Part shown: positions 47,283 through 57,001 of the stretch, piece after piece
Layout of the letters: each line of letters starts with the position of its first letter
Numbering within the stretch: position 1 is the stretch's first letter
Source: Oxalobacteraceae sp. CFBP 13730
Lineage (GTDB): Bacteria > Pseudomonadota > Gammaproteobacteria > Burkholderiales > Burkholderiaceae_D
Direction of reading: 5' to 3'
NCBI GenBank assembly: GCA_014841835.1
Contig: JACYUQ010000001.1
Coordinates: 930,001 to 994,000, forward strand
Length of the DNA stretch: 64,000 nt
The notes under the pieces: generated by a model
Told to the model about the DNA's origin: nothing
The model's database searches: none
What the model saw: only the letters and a program-made list of their open reading frames with translations
Made by a program: the position numbers and the translations under genes

Positions 47283-48491
47283 TCAGATCGCCCTGCTCCT
47301 GGGCTGAGGCCGCAAGCCAAGAATGACGGCCGGGTGGCGACAACGGCCCCAGTGGCCACGCACCAGGCGCATGTAGACCGCCACGTAGACCACCATCTGA
47401 GCCAGGACCAGTGTCACGGCGGACGGCACGGTGTCGCCGACCAGCACAGCGGCGATCGTCGCAGCGCTGAGCCATGCGGTGACGAAGCAGGCCACGCCAG
47501 CGTTACGCACCCATATGTAGCGGGAAATGCGGATCCTGTTGCAGGCAACGCGCCGGTAAAACAGCGAATGCAGATGCAGCCGGTCCGGCGCACCGACCAG
47601 CGCGCTGCGCAGAAACTTTCGTCGGTAGATGCTGAACAACACTTCGATCACCGGGTACGCGTAAATGGCGAGAATCTGCCAGGCGTTGATGCCGGGATTG
47701 CGGACAATCGTCAGCACCGCGACTTCCGCCGCCCAGAAGCCGATGAAGTACGCGCCGCCATCGCCCATGAACAGGCGGCCGGTGGGGTAATTGAGCAGCA
47801 GGAAGCCGATGGTCGCGCCCATCCCGGCCAGAGCCAGCTGCGTGACCAGGAGATCTCCATCCTGCCATGCCAGAAAACCTGTGCCAGCAAGAATGACAAC
47901 CACCGTGCCACCGGCGACGCCATGGAAGCCATCGACGATATTGATGGCATTGGACACGCCGGCCACTGCAAACGCGGTAATGCCAAGCGAGACCGGTAGC
48001 CAGTGCAAGATGCCGTCGAGCGCCCAGATATCGAGGCGTGGCAAATGCGCTTCCACCAGAAAGGCGGCGAGCACGGCGCTCGTGAGGATCGCGCACAGGC
48101 GGATGCGGACCGACACCTGTTTGGTCAGATCCTCGATGATGCCGGCCAAAAACGCAGGCATCGCAGCCAGCAACAGCAGCAGGATGAGCGTGTTCGTCTC
48201 GACTTGCTGCGCTGGCGGATAGCCAAACAGGCTGCCGCATGACGGGACTGCCAGCACGCCGGCCACCATGGCCACGCCGCCAGTACGTGAAACGAGGGTC
48301 TTGTGAACTTTCTGAACACCATTGACATCGAGATCGAATGAAAACTTGCCGTGCCAACGCTCGGTGAAGATATTGAGCATGCAAATGCATAAGCTGACCA
48401 ACAATGCCAATACAAATGTTTCGACAAGCGGAAACAATAATGCTGATAGAAACATGGATTCAAGGCCATTGAATGTTTCTTTCAGCACCAT
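47283..48491 (-). CDS. WecA/MraY-type undecaprenyl-phosphate sugar-1-P transferase
   Basis: A membrane protein of about 402 aa with about 10-11 helices. PNPT-family motifs: NAINIVDGFHGVAGG (metal-binding Asp) and LLNYPTGRLFMGDGGAYFIG, with HLHSLFYRR as the cytoplasmic His motif. It should start the repeat unit by loading HexNAc-1-P on undecaprenyl phosphate. ATG 48491 has GGAGGG at correct spacing; ATG 48494 is too close to it. The preceding gap and the plus-strand ORF separate it from wzz. Confidence 0.92.
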   Translation of the reverse strand: MVLKETFNGLESMFLSALLFPLVETFVLALLVSLCICMLNIFTERWHGKFSFDLDVNGVQKVHKTLVSRTGGVAMVAGVLAVPSCGSLFGYPPAQQVETNTLILLLLLAAMPAFLAGIIEDLTKQVSVRIRLCAILTSAVLAAFLVEAHLPRLDIWALDGILHWLPVSLGITAFAVAGVSNAINIVDGFHGVAGGTVVVILAGTGFLAWQDGDLLVTQLALAGMGATIGFLLLNYPTGRLFMGDGGAYFIGFWAAEVAVLTIVRNPGINAWQILAIYAYPVIEVLFSIYRRKFLRSALVGAPDRLHLHSLFYRRVACNRIRISRYIWVRNAGVACFVTAWLSAATIAAVLVGDTVPSAVTLVLAQMVVYVAVYMRLVRGHWGRCRHPAVILGLRPQPRSRAI

Positions 48492-48620
48492 CATGCCCTC
48501 CGTTCATATCCGAAAATAGTCGGCATTCACGCGTACGACACACCATGTCGTTGCCATCGGCAGTCTCGACATTCGCGCAGATCGTCTCGATACAGGCTTT
48601 TACTTTAGCAAAGAGGAGAA

Positions 48621-49088
48621 ATGGAAAACGTTGAAAAAATCGATGCATCGGTAGTCGACGACGCTCTTCAGATGCATTTTTATGATTGGTTTCTTTTGCG
48701 ACTAATCCCTTGGAAAATATCGGAAGATATTTTTCTGGATTACGATCGCCGCGCTGTGGTCACCTGGAATCATCTGCATGGCGTCGATGCGTTGCAGTGG
48801 CGCGTTGCACGCCGGATTGCCGCGTTTGCGATTGCAGTGAGGTCCATGCGCCGCAGCAACCGGCCAGCACGTTCACCCCTGCGCAGTCGTCGCCGGTGCC
48901 TCGCCCCTTGCGGTGCTGCCTACCGTCTTGCCTTACCCCGCGGCAGGTGGCGCGTCGCTCTGCCCTGCGGCGGGCGACATGGCGCCCTGCGGATTCTCGT
49001 TGTCGTCGGCCAGCGGTGCCTGGGTACCGATCATGAGGCGCCGTACGCCCCACGTTGTGCTACTCCGGAGCTTGCGCCGCACGAGTGA
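48621..49088 (+). CDS. Doubtful ORF with strong ribosome site
   Basis: AGAGGAG lies 4 bp before ATG 48621. The first about 75 residues look protein-like (MHFYDWFLLRLIPWKISEDIF). After that the frame is Arg-rich and, from 48933, antisense to the wzz gene. It may be a short real gene whose end is frameshifted or decayed. It is the only plus-strand candidate in the polysaccharide locus. No family recognised. Confidence 0.3.
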   Translation: MENVEKIDASVVDDALQMHFYDWFLLRLIPWKISEDIFLDYDRRAVVTWNHLHGVDALQWRVARRIAAFAIAVRSMRRSNRPARSPLRSRRRCLAPCGAAYRLALPRGRWRVALPCGGRHGALRILVVVGQRCLGTDHEAPYAPRCATPELAPHE

Positions 49089-50477
49089 GTTTTTCAGTAC
49101 CGAAGCGATGACGCCGCTGGTCATGCCCAACATGCAGGACAGCACGACCATGACCGGCAAGGCGAGCGAGATCGACTGCAGTGGTGTCTGAGCCCGGTCG
49201 ACCAGGCGCACGTTGATGTGATTCGACAGCATCAACGCATCCAGCTTGTGGCGCATATTGAGGAGCTCGAAACTCATCTGGCTGTGCGCCAGCTTGTCGC
49301 GGTTGACCGCCAAAATTTCTTGCTGGGCCGCTGCAAAGCCCTTGCGCCGGGTCTCGATGTCAGCCAGGTCACGGCGGATCGAGGCGATATGCCGCGTCAC
49401 GACCAGCATATCGGGGTGCCGGTCGCCGAAGCGGGCCGACAATGCGATTTTCTGCTGTTCTTTTGCCGTCAGTTCGGCCTGCAGTACGAGCGATTGCTGG
49501 GCCAGGATACGCGCGTCTTCGCTCAGGTCGGAGGCGCCATGCTTGCGCAAGAGTTCGTTGAGCCTGACGTCGAGCTCACGAATGCGGCGTTGCGCTTGCG
49601 AGACTTGCTGATCATAAAACACGAGCTGGTTTTTCACCTCGTCGGTTTTCTGCGCGGTTTGCTGCTGGATATACTGGTCGGCAATTTCATTGAGGATGCG
49701 GCTGACCAGCTCGGGATTGCCCCCCTGCAGCGACACACCGATCACATTCGATAGCCGGCCTTTTTCGGCGATTGCCAGTGACCGTTGCAACCTGTCCACC
49801 GCCTGCCCTTCGCGACTGCGGTGCAGTGTGAACGTCGCGCCCGGTCTGGCATGGATGGTCGTGACCAGGATGTCCAGCGGTCCGGACAGCGTCCTGGCGC
49901 GCAGATGTTCACCGACTTTGCCGTGCAACCGTATGCCGGCCTCGGGCTGGCTGAGCGTATAGGCATCATGGCCGCTGACGACCAGCTTGAATGGCTGGTC
50001 CAGCAGCGCATCAGGGACATTGAAGATGTCGACCCTCACCTGTTCGTTGCCCCAGACATAGCCGCCGAGACCGAACAGGCCAGGATCGGACAAGCCCGGA
50101 TTGCTGCGCGCAATGAACGCGCCAACAACGGGAAACACGGTCGGCTCGACGGCGATATCGAGGTGAAGCGCATTGACCACCCGCGCCAGGACCGAGCGTG
50201 ATCGCAGGATCTCGATTTCGGTGATGGCGGGGGTTTCCGTCTGCAAGTCGGCCGACGGGGGCGCGTGGCGCGTGATCTGGATCAGGATGTTCGATTCATA
50301 GAGTGGCTTCACACCCAGTGCGACAGTGATCGCGAAGATGGTGATGGCACAGGCCGTGCCAACGATCAGCCAGCCGTTGCGCAGCACGTGCCTGATCCCG
50401 GACAGCGCTTCGAGCGCGTCACTGTCTCTGCCACGCCGCGACAGCGCCATGGACATCGGTTGCTGGGCGCGTTTCAT
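48933..50477 (-). CDS. Wzz/GNVR-type polysaccharide chain-length protein
   Basis: A 514-aa inner-membrane co-polymerase. It has transmembrane helices near residues 34-55 and 425-450, a periplasmic Wzz domain, a coiled-coil with VFYDQQVSQAQRRIRELDVR and ARFGDRHPDMLVV, and the second helix following RLVDRAQTPLQS. It has no tyrosine-kinase (Walker) domain, so it is the kinase-less EpsF-like form, and no partner kinase is in the window. ATG 50477 overlaps the stop of the LysR gene by ATGA. Confidence 0.9.
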   Translation of the reverse strand: MKRAQQPMSMALSRRGRDSDALEALSGIRHVLRNGWLIVGTACAITIFAITVALGVKPLYESNILIQITRHAPPSADLQTETPAITEIEILRSRSVLARVVNALHLDIAVEPTVFPVVGAFIARSNPGLSDPGLFGLGGYVWGNEQVRVDIFNVPDALLDQPFKLVVSGHDAYTLSQPEAGIRLHGKVGEHLRARTLSGPLDILVTTIHARPGATFTLHRSREGQAVDRLQRSLAIAEKGRLSNVIGVSLQGGNPELVSRILNEIADQYIQQQTAQKTDEVKNQLVFYDQQVSQAQRRIRELDVRLNELLRKHGASDLSEDARILAQQSLVLQAELTAKEQQKIALSARFGDRHPDMLVVTRHIASIRRDLADIETRRKGFAAAQQEILAVNRDKLAHSQMSFELLNMRHKLDALMLSNHINVRLVDRAQTPLQSISLALPVMVVLSCMLGMTSGVIASVLKNSLVRRKLRSSTTWGVRRLMIGTQAPLADDNENPQGAMSPAAGQSDAPPAAG

Positions 50478-51388
50478 GATTGTCCCGTGCCTGCATGCAA
50501 GCAGCGTGCGCTGCAGACCTGCAATGCGTCGGCAAATTGCCTGGCGGCCGACCCCGCCGCTACCGACTGCGCGCACATCAGGTACAGGCGCGTGTGGTAA
50601 TGGCGTCCGCCCACCACCGGCACCGCGCACAGGTGCCGGGCGTCGAGCGCCTGTTGCACCTGGAACCTGGGCAACCACGCATAACCCACACCCTGTCGCA
50701 GGATATCGATCGCCCGGTCCGGATGACAAACGCGCCACGCCCCCGGGGGGTGTGACGCCGACTCGGCCGGGCTGGCAACGCCCCCGTGTTGCTCCGGGCC
50801 GATGACAATCTGGGAATGCGTGACGAGCTCATCGTACGTGATGGCGCGCTTGCCTGACAACAGCGGATGGGCGGGATGGGCCACGGCGATGTGCTCGACC
50901 TCGAACAGGAAACGGGCAGCAAAGCCCGCCACCGGTTGCGCGCCGATGGCGATGTCGACCTCGCCGGCATGCAGCGCGCGCCGGGCGCCGTCGGGCGTGA
51001 CTTCGCTGACGCTCAGGCGCATGTCGTGCAACGACGGCGAGCAATGCCGCACGGCCTGAATCAACAGGTCGGACGGGAAACCGGGGTCGATTGCCACGCG
51101 CACGTCAGGCCCCCAGCCCTGGCGCAGATTATCGGCCAGCGCCTCGAGTGCATTGGCGTGCCTGACCAGTTCGCGCGACCTTTCCAGCAACCATTGACCT
51201 TCGGCAGTAATGTGGGCCTTGCGGCCTTTCAGTTCCAGCAGAGAGAGGCCGAGTTGCTCCTGGAGCTTGGCAACGGCGTGGCTGACGGTCGATTGGGTTA
51301 CGTGCAAACGATCGGCGGCGCCATCGAAACCACCACAATCAATTACCGCATGAAACATTTTCCATTGCTTGATACTGATACGAGGCAT
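50474..51388 (-). CDS. LysR-family transcriptional regulator
   Basis: An N-terminal winged HTH (QWKMFHAVIDCGGFDGAADR, then VTQSTVSHAVAKLQEQLG) is followed by a LysR substrate-binding domain (VRVAIDPGFPSDLL ... VGYAWLPRFQVQQAL). I chose ATG 51388, five residues before the HTH as usual (304 aa). An in-frame extension to ATG 51490 or 51502 reads as protein-like and cannot be excluded. It is translationally coupled to wzz, so it probably controls the polysaccharide operon. Candidate operators lie upstream. Confidence 0.88.
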   Translation of the reverse strand: MPRISIKQWKMFHAVIDCGGFDGAADRLHVTQSTVSHAVAKLQEQLGLSLLELKGRKAHITAEGQWLLERSRELVRHANALEALADNLRQGWGPDVRVAIDPGFPSDLLIQAVRHCSPSLHDMRLSVSEVTPDGARRALHAGEVDIAIGAQPVAGFAARFLFEVEHIAVAHPAHPLLSGKRAITYDELVTHSQIVIGPEQHGGVASPAESASHPPGAWRVCHPDRAIDILRQGVGYAWLPRFQVQQALDARHLCAVPVVGGRHYHTRLYLMCAQSVAAGSAARQFADALQVCSARCLHAGTGQS

Positions 51389-51801
51389 TCTGGTGGAATA
51401 CGACGTGACCGTGCCGGCTTTCGCTGCAGCGCCAATATCGATGACCTGCGATATACCCGGCACAATATCCAATGCCTCAACCAGTTTCATGGCGCATCTC
51501 ACTCATATTATCCGTGCAGATATTTAATTGAAAAAATCTTTTAAAAATCGTGCGCACACACGCAATACCATTGCATGGTATGCAGGATATCCGGGACGGA
51601 TTCTGCGTACCATCAATGCATCGGAGCGTTTGGAAAATGAATGAAGGGATCAGCGCTGGCTGAATTGCACGGCAAGTAGTGCGCCTGCCAATATAACCGA
51701 GAATAAATTCCCTATTAAATATTGTGCCTAAAATATTTTAATAGGGAATTAGCTTGAAAAGCGGCGACCGACGGCAGCCGCCCTCCATCAACCATCCTGC
51801 A
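51389..51801. promoter_or_regulatory. AT-rich regulatory gap upstream of the LysR gene
   Basis: Two dyads are clear. ATACCAttgcaTGGTAT lies at 51565-51581, a candidate LysR operator with a related half site near 51606. A perfect 14-bp AT-rich inverted repeat lies at 51706-51719/51737-51750 with a 17-nt loop. The second may be a bidirectional terminator between the peptidase gene and the locus, or an operator. No gene is seen. Confidence 0.55.
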
Positions 51802-54690
51802 TCAAGCCCCGGCCAGCACCGACAAATCCAGCACGGCCAGGCCGCCCAGATCCTGCTCGGTATTGCCCGCGAACGCAGCGCGGCTGGCGGTGCCGTTCTT
51901 CAGGTACTTCTGTACGACCGCCTTCACCTGCGCCTGCGTACAGCCGAGCACGCTCTGACGGAAACGCTCGCGCGTGGCCATGTCGGTGCCGCGCCGGAAC
52001 ATGCGCCAGCCCAGCCGCACCGCATCCCACGGTGCTTCCGGCTTGTCGAGCTTCTTGATCACGCCGATGATGGCTTCCTCGACCTGCTCGTCGCTGTAGT
52101 CGGACACCAGGATGGTGTCGACCGCCCCGTCGAAATCGCGGTAGGTCGCCGCCAGGCGCGGGTCGCGGAACGACGCCATCGAGAACACGCCCGAGTCGCC
52201 CGCATACGATGCGCTGCCGCCATACGCGCCGCCCGCCTCGCGCAGCGCCGTGTGCAGCACCTGGTTGGTGAACAGCTCGGCAGCCACGCTCAGCGCGCCG
52301 GCGTCATCGTCGTGCGACATCGGCACTGCCCAGGCGATATTGCAGTGATTGACCTGGCCCGCCGCGTGCAGCGCGACATTCGCCGGTGCTTGTGGCGCAG
52401 CTTCTACTGGCTGGTGAGGCGCTGAAGCTGCACCAGCGGCGGTAGCCGACGTCGGCCAGGCTGCCGCCAGCAGGCGCGCCAGTTCGTGGCCATCGTCGCC
52501 ACTACCGGCGCACAGCATGCTCGGGCGCTGCGCCACGATGGCGGCGTGGATGCGCGCCAGTTCGGCCGCCACCTGCGCCACGCCTTCCGGCGTTGCGGCC
52601 AGGGTTTTGAGGCGGGCATTGAATGCCAGCGCCGTCGGTCCGGCAATGGCGTCCTGGAAGCGCCGCACCTGCGCCAGCGGCGCGCTCACGGCCATGGCCG
52701 CATAGTGGCTACCAGCCTGCGCCAGGTCGTCCAGCGTGTTTTCCACCTTGCGCTCGAGCAGATAACGCAGGCGCACGGCCTCGTCGAAGCGTGGCCGTGC
52801 CATATAGGCGTCGAGCACCGCAACGATGTTGGCATGCTCTTCACGCAGGGCGTTGGCCGATACCGTCAGGTCGATGCGCAGCGCGCCGTCCGGCAGCTGG
52901 AACGGCTGCAGGTCGAAGCCGAACGACGGCACCATGCGCTGGCGCCAGGCGCCGGCATCGGCGTAGTCCTGGCCTTCCAGGCCCAGGTCGTCGCGCAGCT
53001 GCGTGTACAGCGCCAGCCATGGCCAGTCGGCGGCCGGGATGGCCGACACGTCATACACGATGCTGGCCGACGAAATGCCGTTCGAGCCGATGCTGAACGC
53101 GTGGATGTCGTCGGCAGTCGGTGCAAAGGCAGGCAAGGCGCGCGGCTGCGTGCTCACGTCACCGGGCCGGATGCGCGGCAGCACCTGAGAATCGAAGGCT
53201 GTTTTCTGGTGCGCTTCGAGGGCCACGGTATCGGCCGCGATGCGCGCGCGGTCGGCGTCGGTCAGCTGGGCCGAGGCCTGCGCCAGGCGCGCGCTTTCCA
53301 CGGCGTCACGGTCGGAAAAATAAGCGGCGTCCGGCACGATGGTCGACACCAGGCGGCCAGGCGACGTCAACAGGTTACGCACGAGCGACTTGAAGTAAGC
53401 CGGATCGGCGATATCGCTTTCCATCGCCTGCAGGATCGCATCGCTGTCGAAGGCGGTGACGACGTCGCCATCGCGCATCGCGACCGGCAGCGCGATCAAG
53501 AGGCGTTCGAGCACATTCGGCATGCTGCCGCTGCGGGTATTGCGCTGCTGGTATTTCAGGTCGCGCAGCGCGGCCTGCAGCGTGGCGTGCTCCACGCCCT
53601 GCTCGGCCACCTGCTCCAGCGTGGACCAGATCAGCGCTTCGGCCATGGGCGCCTGGGCCTCGGTGAGACCCTCCATGCCGACGTGGAACAGCATCTGGCG
53701 CGCACTGTCGTCATGGCCATTGAAGCCGGACGGCCGGCCGTAGCCCGCGGTCTCCATCGCGTTCATCAACGGCGCTGCGGCGTCGCCCAGCAGACCGGCC
53801 GAGAGCAGGCTCGCTTCGAACGCCACTTTCGGGATCGCCGACTCGCCCATCAGCCAGGTCATCTGTAGGCCGAATTCATTGTCGCGGCCCTGCTGCGACG
53901 GGATGCGCACGGTATTGCGCTGTGGCGCCGCGAAGGCGCTGGCCAGTTGCGGAACGCGGCGCGCGGAGGCGTCGATCTGGCGCGTCAGCACGCGCTCGGC
54001 GATGCGGGCCTGGACTGCGGCAGCGGGCAGCGGCCCGGCCGTCATGAAGACCGCCTGCGACGGGTGGTAGTGACTGGCGTGGAAGTCCTTGAGCATCTGG
54101 TGAGTGAGCTCGGGGATGGCCAGCGGATCGCCGCCCGAATCGACTTCGTAGGTGGTGCCGCTCAGGATGGTCGAGGTCAGGCCCTTGTACAGCGCGTGAC
54201 CCGGGTCGGCGAACGCGCCCTTCATTTCATTGAAGACCACGCCCTGGTAACCGAGCACGCCATCGGTGAGCGTGTAGCGCCAGCCCTCCTGCAGGAAGTT
54301 CAGGTAATCGAGCTTCGGGAAGAAGGCGGCGTCGAGGTACACGTCGAGCAGGTTGTAGAAATCGTTTTCGTCGGTGCTGACGAACGGATACACGGTGCGG
54401 TCGGCATAGGTGAACGCATTCATGAAGGTCGCGGTGGAGCGGCGCAGCATGGCGAAGAACGGATCGCGCACCGGATAGCGCTGCGAGCCGCACAGCGCCA
54501 GGTGTTCGAGGATGTGCGCGCGGCCATCGCTGGCGTCGGGCACGGTGGGGAAGCCCACCAGGAAGGCCATGTCGGCGCCGCTGGTGGTCAGGTGGATGTG
54601 GCGCGCGCCGGATGCCGGCGCGACATACTCTTCCATCGTGGCCTGGAGTGCAGGAATGGCGTGACTGCGGAGGTGCTCGAAATGACTCAT
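51802..54690 (-). CDS. M16 metallopeptidase, presequence-protease-like
   Basis: A zinc peptidase of about 962 aa of the large M16C type. The inverted zinc motif is HILEH (residues 59-63), preceded by the typical start, with ALCGSQRYPVRDPFF and FMNAFTYADRTVYP. The full family length has four M16 modules in one chain. It degrades peptides in the cytoplasm or periplasm; no signal peptide is seen. ATG 54690 is used; the open frame to 54813 is not conserved. It is divergent from the sulfide operon. Confidence 0.93.
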   Translation of the reverse strand: MSHFEHLRSHAIPALQATMEEYVAPASGARHIHLTTSGADMAFLVGFPTVPDASDGRAHILEHLALCGSQRYPVRDPFFAMLRRSTATFMNAFTYADRTVYPFVSTDENDFYNLLDVYLDAAFFPKLDYLNFLQEGWRYTLTDGVLGYQGVVFNEMKGAFADPGHALYKGLTSTILSGTTYEVDSGGDPLAIPELTHQMLKDFHASHYHPSQAVFMTAGPLPAAAVQARIAERVLTRQIDASARRVPQLASAFAAPQRNTVRIPSQQGRDNEFGLQMTWLMGESAIPKVAFEASLLSAGLLGDAAAPLMNAMETAGYGRPSGFNGHDDSARQMLFHVGMEGLTEAQAPMAEALIWSTLEQVAEQGVEHATLQAALRDLKYQQRNTRSGSMPNVLERLLIALPVAMRDGDVVTAFDSDAILQAMESDIADPAYFKSLVRNLLTSPGRLVSTIVPDAAYFSDRDAVESARLAQASAQLTDADRARIAADTVALEAHQKTAFDSQVLPRIRPGDVSTQPRALPAFAPTADDIHAFSIGSNGISSASIVYDVSAIPAADWPWLALYTQLRDDLGLEGQDYADAGAWRQRMVPSFGFDLQPFQLPDGALRIDLTVSANALREEHANIVAVLDAYMARPRFDEAVRLRYLLERKVENTLDDLAQAGSHYAAMAVSAPLAQVRRFQDAIAGPTALAFNARLKTLAATPEGVAQVAAELARIHAAIVAQRPSMLCAGSGDDGHELARLLAAAWPTSATAAGAASAPHQPVEAAPQAPANVALHAAGQVNHCNIAWAVPMSHDDDAGALSVAAELFTNQVLHTALREAGGAYGGSASYAGDSGVFSMASFRDPRLAATYRDFDGAVDTILVSDYSDEQVEEAIIGVIKKLDKPEAPWDAVRLGWRMFRRGTDMATRERFRQSVLGCTQAQVKAVVQKYLKNGTASRAAFAGNTEQDLGGLAVLDLSVLAGA

Positions 54691-54828
54691 GTACGGTTCT
54701 TTCAGAATATGGCTATGGTCGTGGTGGGCCATGAAGACGTTCGACGACGGCATGACGACCACAATGCCCTGAAATTCTACCCCGTGCCGGGCACACGCGT
54801 CGGCGCCGCCCAAACCTTCGCCACGAAC

Positions 54829-54876
54829 CCATCAATATATTAAAAGATATTTTGTTTTTCGATATAGTGTGATTCA
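54829..54876. promoter_or_regulatory. AT-rich divergent promoter/operator
   Basis: ATAT/GATAT words repeat in an AT-only-like block directly before the ArsR gene. It is a likely operator for this regulator. The exact dyad is not certain. Confidence 0.4.
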
Positions 54877-55251
54877 ATGGGGTCTGACGAAAGCGATACC
54901 ATGAACCATCCTCCAGAACCATTCGACCTAGTTGAGATGCAAGCCGCCGCCGTGCGCGCCTGCGCGTTGCTCAAGACGCTGGCCAATCCGGACAGGCTCC
55001 TGCTGCTGTGCCAGCTGACGCAGGCCGAATACTGCGTCAGCGAGCTGGCAGAGGCGTCCGGCATTGCCCAGCCCACCCTTTCGCAACAGCTGGGTGTGTT
55101 GCGTGAGGAGCGCCTGGTTACGACCCGGCGCGACGGCAAGCAGATCTATTACAGCCTGGCCAGCGACGCGGCCAGCGCCGTGCTGCAGGTGCTGTACCAG
55201 CAATTCTGTGTGCAACCAGCGGGAGATAGCGATGACCGTCAACTGGATTGA
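54877..55251 (+). CDS. ArsR-family (BigR/SqrR-like) sulfide-responsive repressor
   Basis: A 124-aa winged-helix repressor. Core ALLKTLANPDRLLLLCQLTQ, then HTH SELAEASGIAQPTLSQQLGVL and the wing RRDGKQIYYSL. Cys53 in EYCVSEL and Cys111 in YQQFC lie where BigR/SqrR/YgaV carry their persulfide-sensing pair. With the downstream YeeE and dioxygenase genes this predicts a reactive-sulfur-sensing repressor. ATG 54877 is used; ATG 54901 is possible. The end overlaps the next gene by 20 bp. Confidence 0.85.
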   Translation: MGSDESDTMNHPPEPFDLVEMQAAAVRACALLKTLANPDRLLLLCQLTQAEYCVSELAEASGIAQPTLSQQLGVLREERLVTTRRDGKQIYYSLASDAASAVLQVLYQQFCVQPAGDSDDRQLD

Positions 55252-55663
55252 CTTTACTCCCTGGACCGCGCTGGGCGGCGGCCTGCTGATCGGCCTGGCG
55301 GCCGCCATGTTCGTGCTGTTCAATGGCCGCATCGCCGGTATCAGCGGCATTCTCGGCGGACTGCTGCGGCCGGTCCCGGGCGAGCTTGGCTGGCGCATTG
55401 CGTTTCTGCTCGGCCTCGTCGCGGCGCCATTCGTCTACACGCTGGCCGCCCCGTTGCCCGCCATGCACATCGACGCCGGCACGGGCACCCTGATTGCCGC
55501 CGGCCTGCTGGTCGGCATCGGCACCCGTTACGGCGCCGGCTGTACCAGCGGCCATGGCGTGTGCGGGCTGGCGCGCGGTTCGGCCCGTTCATTGGCGGCG
55601 ACGCTGGGCTTCATGGGTGCGGGCTTTGCGACCGTGTTCATTGTTCGTCACCTGTTGGCTTGA
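55232..55663 (+). CDS. YeeE/YedE-type transporter, first half
   Basis: A 143-aa membrane protein with about four helices. It shows FNGRIAGISGILGG and GAGCTSGHGVCGLAR, with the conserved Cys motif of YeeE/YedE (thiosulfate/sulfur transport) proteins. It pairs with the next gene, the two half-size units together matching one full YeeE. Cargo is probably a reduced sulfur species (inferred). Confidence 0.88.
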   Translation: MTVNWIDFTPWTALGGGLLIGLAAAMFVLFNGRIAGISGILGGLLRPVPGELGWRIAFLLGLVAAPFVYTLAAPLPAMHIDAGTGTLIAAGLLVGIGTRYGAGCTSGHGVCGLARGSARSLAATLGFMGAGFATVFIVRHLLA

Positions 55664-55673
55664 GGAGAACCGC

Positions 55674-56090
55674 ATGCGCATCCTGATGGCATTGATTACC
55701 GGCCTCGTGTTCGGCATCGGCCTGATCGTGGCCGGCATGACGAACCCGGCCAAGGTCCTCGGTTTTCTGGACCTGGCCGGCCGCTGGGACCCGTCGCTGG
55801 TGCTGGTGATGGCCGGCGCGATCCTGCTGGCGCTGCCGGCATTCCGGGTCGCTGCCGGACGCCGGCAATCGCTGCTGGGCGAACCCATGCATCTGCCGAC
55901 AGCCACCCGGATCGATCGCCGGCTGGTGCTGGGCAGCCTGGCCTTCGGTGCCGGCTGGGGGCTGGCCGGTTTCTGTCCCGGTCCGGCGCTGGCCTCGCTC
56001 GCGACGGGCGCAGTGCAGCCGCTCATTTTCTGCGCCGCCATGCTGGCCGGCATGGGCGTCTTCGAACTGCTCGAACGGCGCAGGCCCTGA
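55674..56090 (+). CDS. YeeE/YedE-type transporter, second half
   Basis: A 138-aa membrane protein (DUF6691-like) with GLIVAGMTNPAKVLGFLD and GAGWGLAGFCPGPALASL, the second Cys-containing pore motif of the family. ATG 55674 has TGAGGAG upstream. It works with the preceding half transporter. Confidence 0.88.
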   Translation: MRILMALITGLVFGIGLIVAGMTNPAKVLGFLDLAGRWDPSLVLVMAGAILLALPAFRVAAGRRQSLLGEPMHLPTATRIDRRLVLGSLAFGAGWGLAGFCPGPALASLATGAVQPLIFCAAMLAGMGVFELLERRRP

Positions 56091-56112
56091 TCCACCGATC
56101 ACAGGAGGCACC

Positions 56113-56862
56113 ATGATTTTCAAGCAACTTTTCGAACCGCTGTCGAGCACCTATACCTATCTGCTGGGTGATCCGCAGACCGGCCAGGCGATCCTGATCG
56201 ACCCGGTGATCGTCAGCATGGAGCGCGACCTTGGCGTCCTGCACGAACTGGGACTGACACTGGCCTACACGCTCGACACCCATATCCATGCCGACCACAT
56301 CACTGCGGCGCTGGCATTGCGCAACGCGACCGGCAGCAAGATCGCCGCGCCCGCGTTCGACTGCCTGCCGTGCGCCGATGTGGCGATCGAGGAAGGCCGC
56401 CCGTTCGCGGTCGGCGGACTGTCCCTGCAGCCGCTGCATACGCCAGGCCATACCGATGGCCACTTTTCGTATCTTCTGGGCGAGCGGGTCTTCACCGGCG
56501 ACGCACTGCTGATCGACGGCTGCGGTCGCACCGATTTCCAGAACGGGGATGCCGATGCGCTGTATCGCAGCGTGACCGAAAGACTGTTCGCGCTGCCGGA
56601 TGAGACGCTGGTTTATCCTGCCCACGACTACCAGCAACGCCATGTTTCCTCAATTGCCCAGGAAAAACAGCGCAATGCCCGACTGGGTGCCGGCAAGACG
56701 CTGGAGGCGTTTCGCTCGATCATGGCCGAGCTTGCGCTGCCCTACCCGACCTTCATCGACTATGCGGTGCCGGGCAACCGGGCGTGCGGCGTGTGTCCGG
56801 CGGATCTGCCCGAACACCTCGCCCAGTATTGCCGGCAAATGGGCGTCAGTCTGCAGGGTTGA
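56113..56862 (+). CDS. Persulfide dioxygenase (ETHE1/Blh-like MBL fold)
   Basis: A 249-aa metallo-beta-lactamase fold enzyme that oxidises glutathione persulfide to sulfite. Metal ligands: His57-x-His59-x-Asp61-His62 (THIHADH), His113 (TPGHTDGH), Asp130 and His171 (YPAHDY). The GCGRTDFQ segment separates it from glyoxalase II. GGAGG lies before ATG 56113. It completes a sulfide-detoxification operon with the ArsR regulator and transporter genes. Confidence 0.92.
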   Translation: MIFKQLFEPLSSTYTYLLGDPQTGQAILIDPVIVSMERDLGVLHELGLTLAYTLDTHIHADHITAALALRNATGSKIAAPAFDCLPCADVAIEEGRPFAVGGLSLQPLHTPGHTDGHFSYLLGERVFTGDALLIDGCGRTDFQNGDADALYRSVTERLFALPDETLVYPAHDYQQRHVSSIAQEKQRNARLGAGKTLEAFRSIMAELALPYPTFIDYAVPGNRACGVCPADLPEHLAQYCRQMGVSLQG

Positions 56863-57001
56863 TGCCTACGCGCCCCAGGGGGCCGGGCCACGCTGCAATC
56901 GTGCTGGTGGCAGCATCCATCGCATTCGTCTTATGATATGCCTCGCTACGGCCGCCCAAGCAAGCCGGCCGGCACCTTCTTCGTCAACCAAAAGGAATTC
57001 C

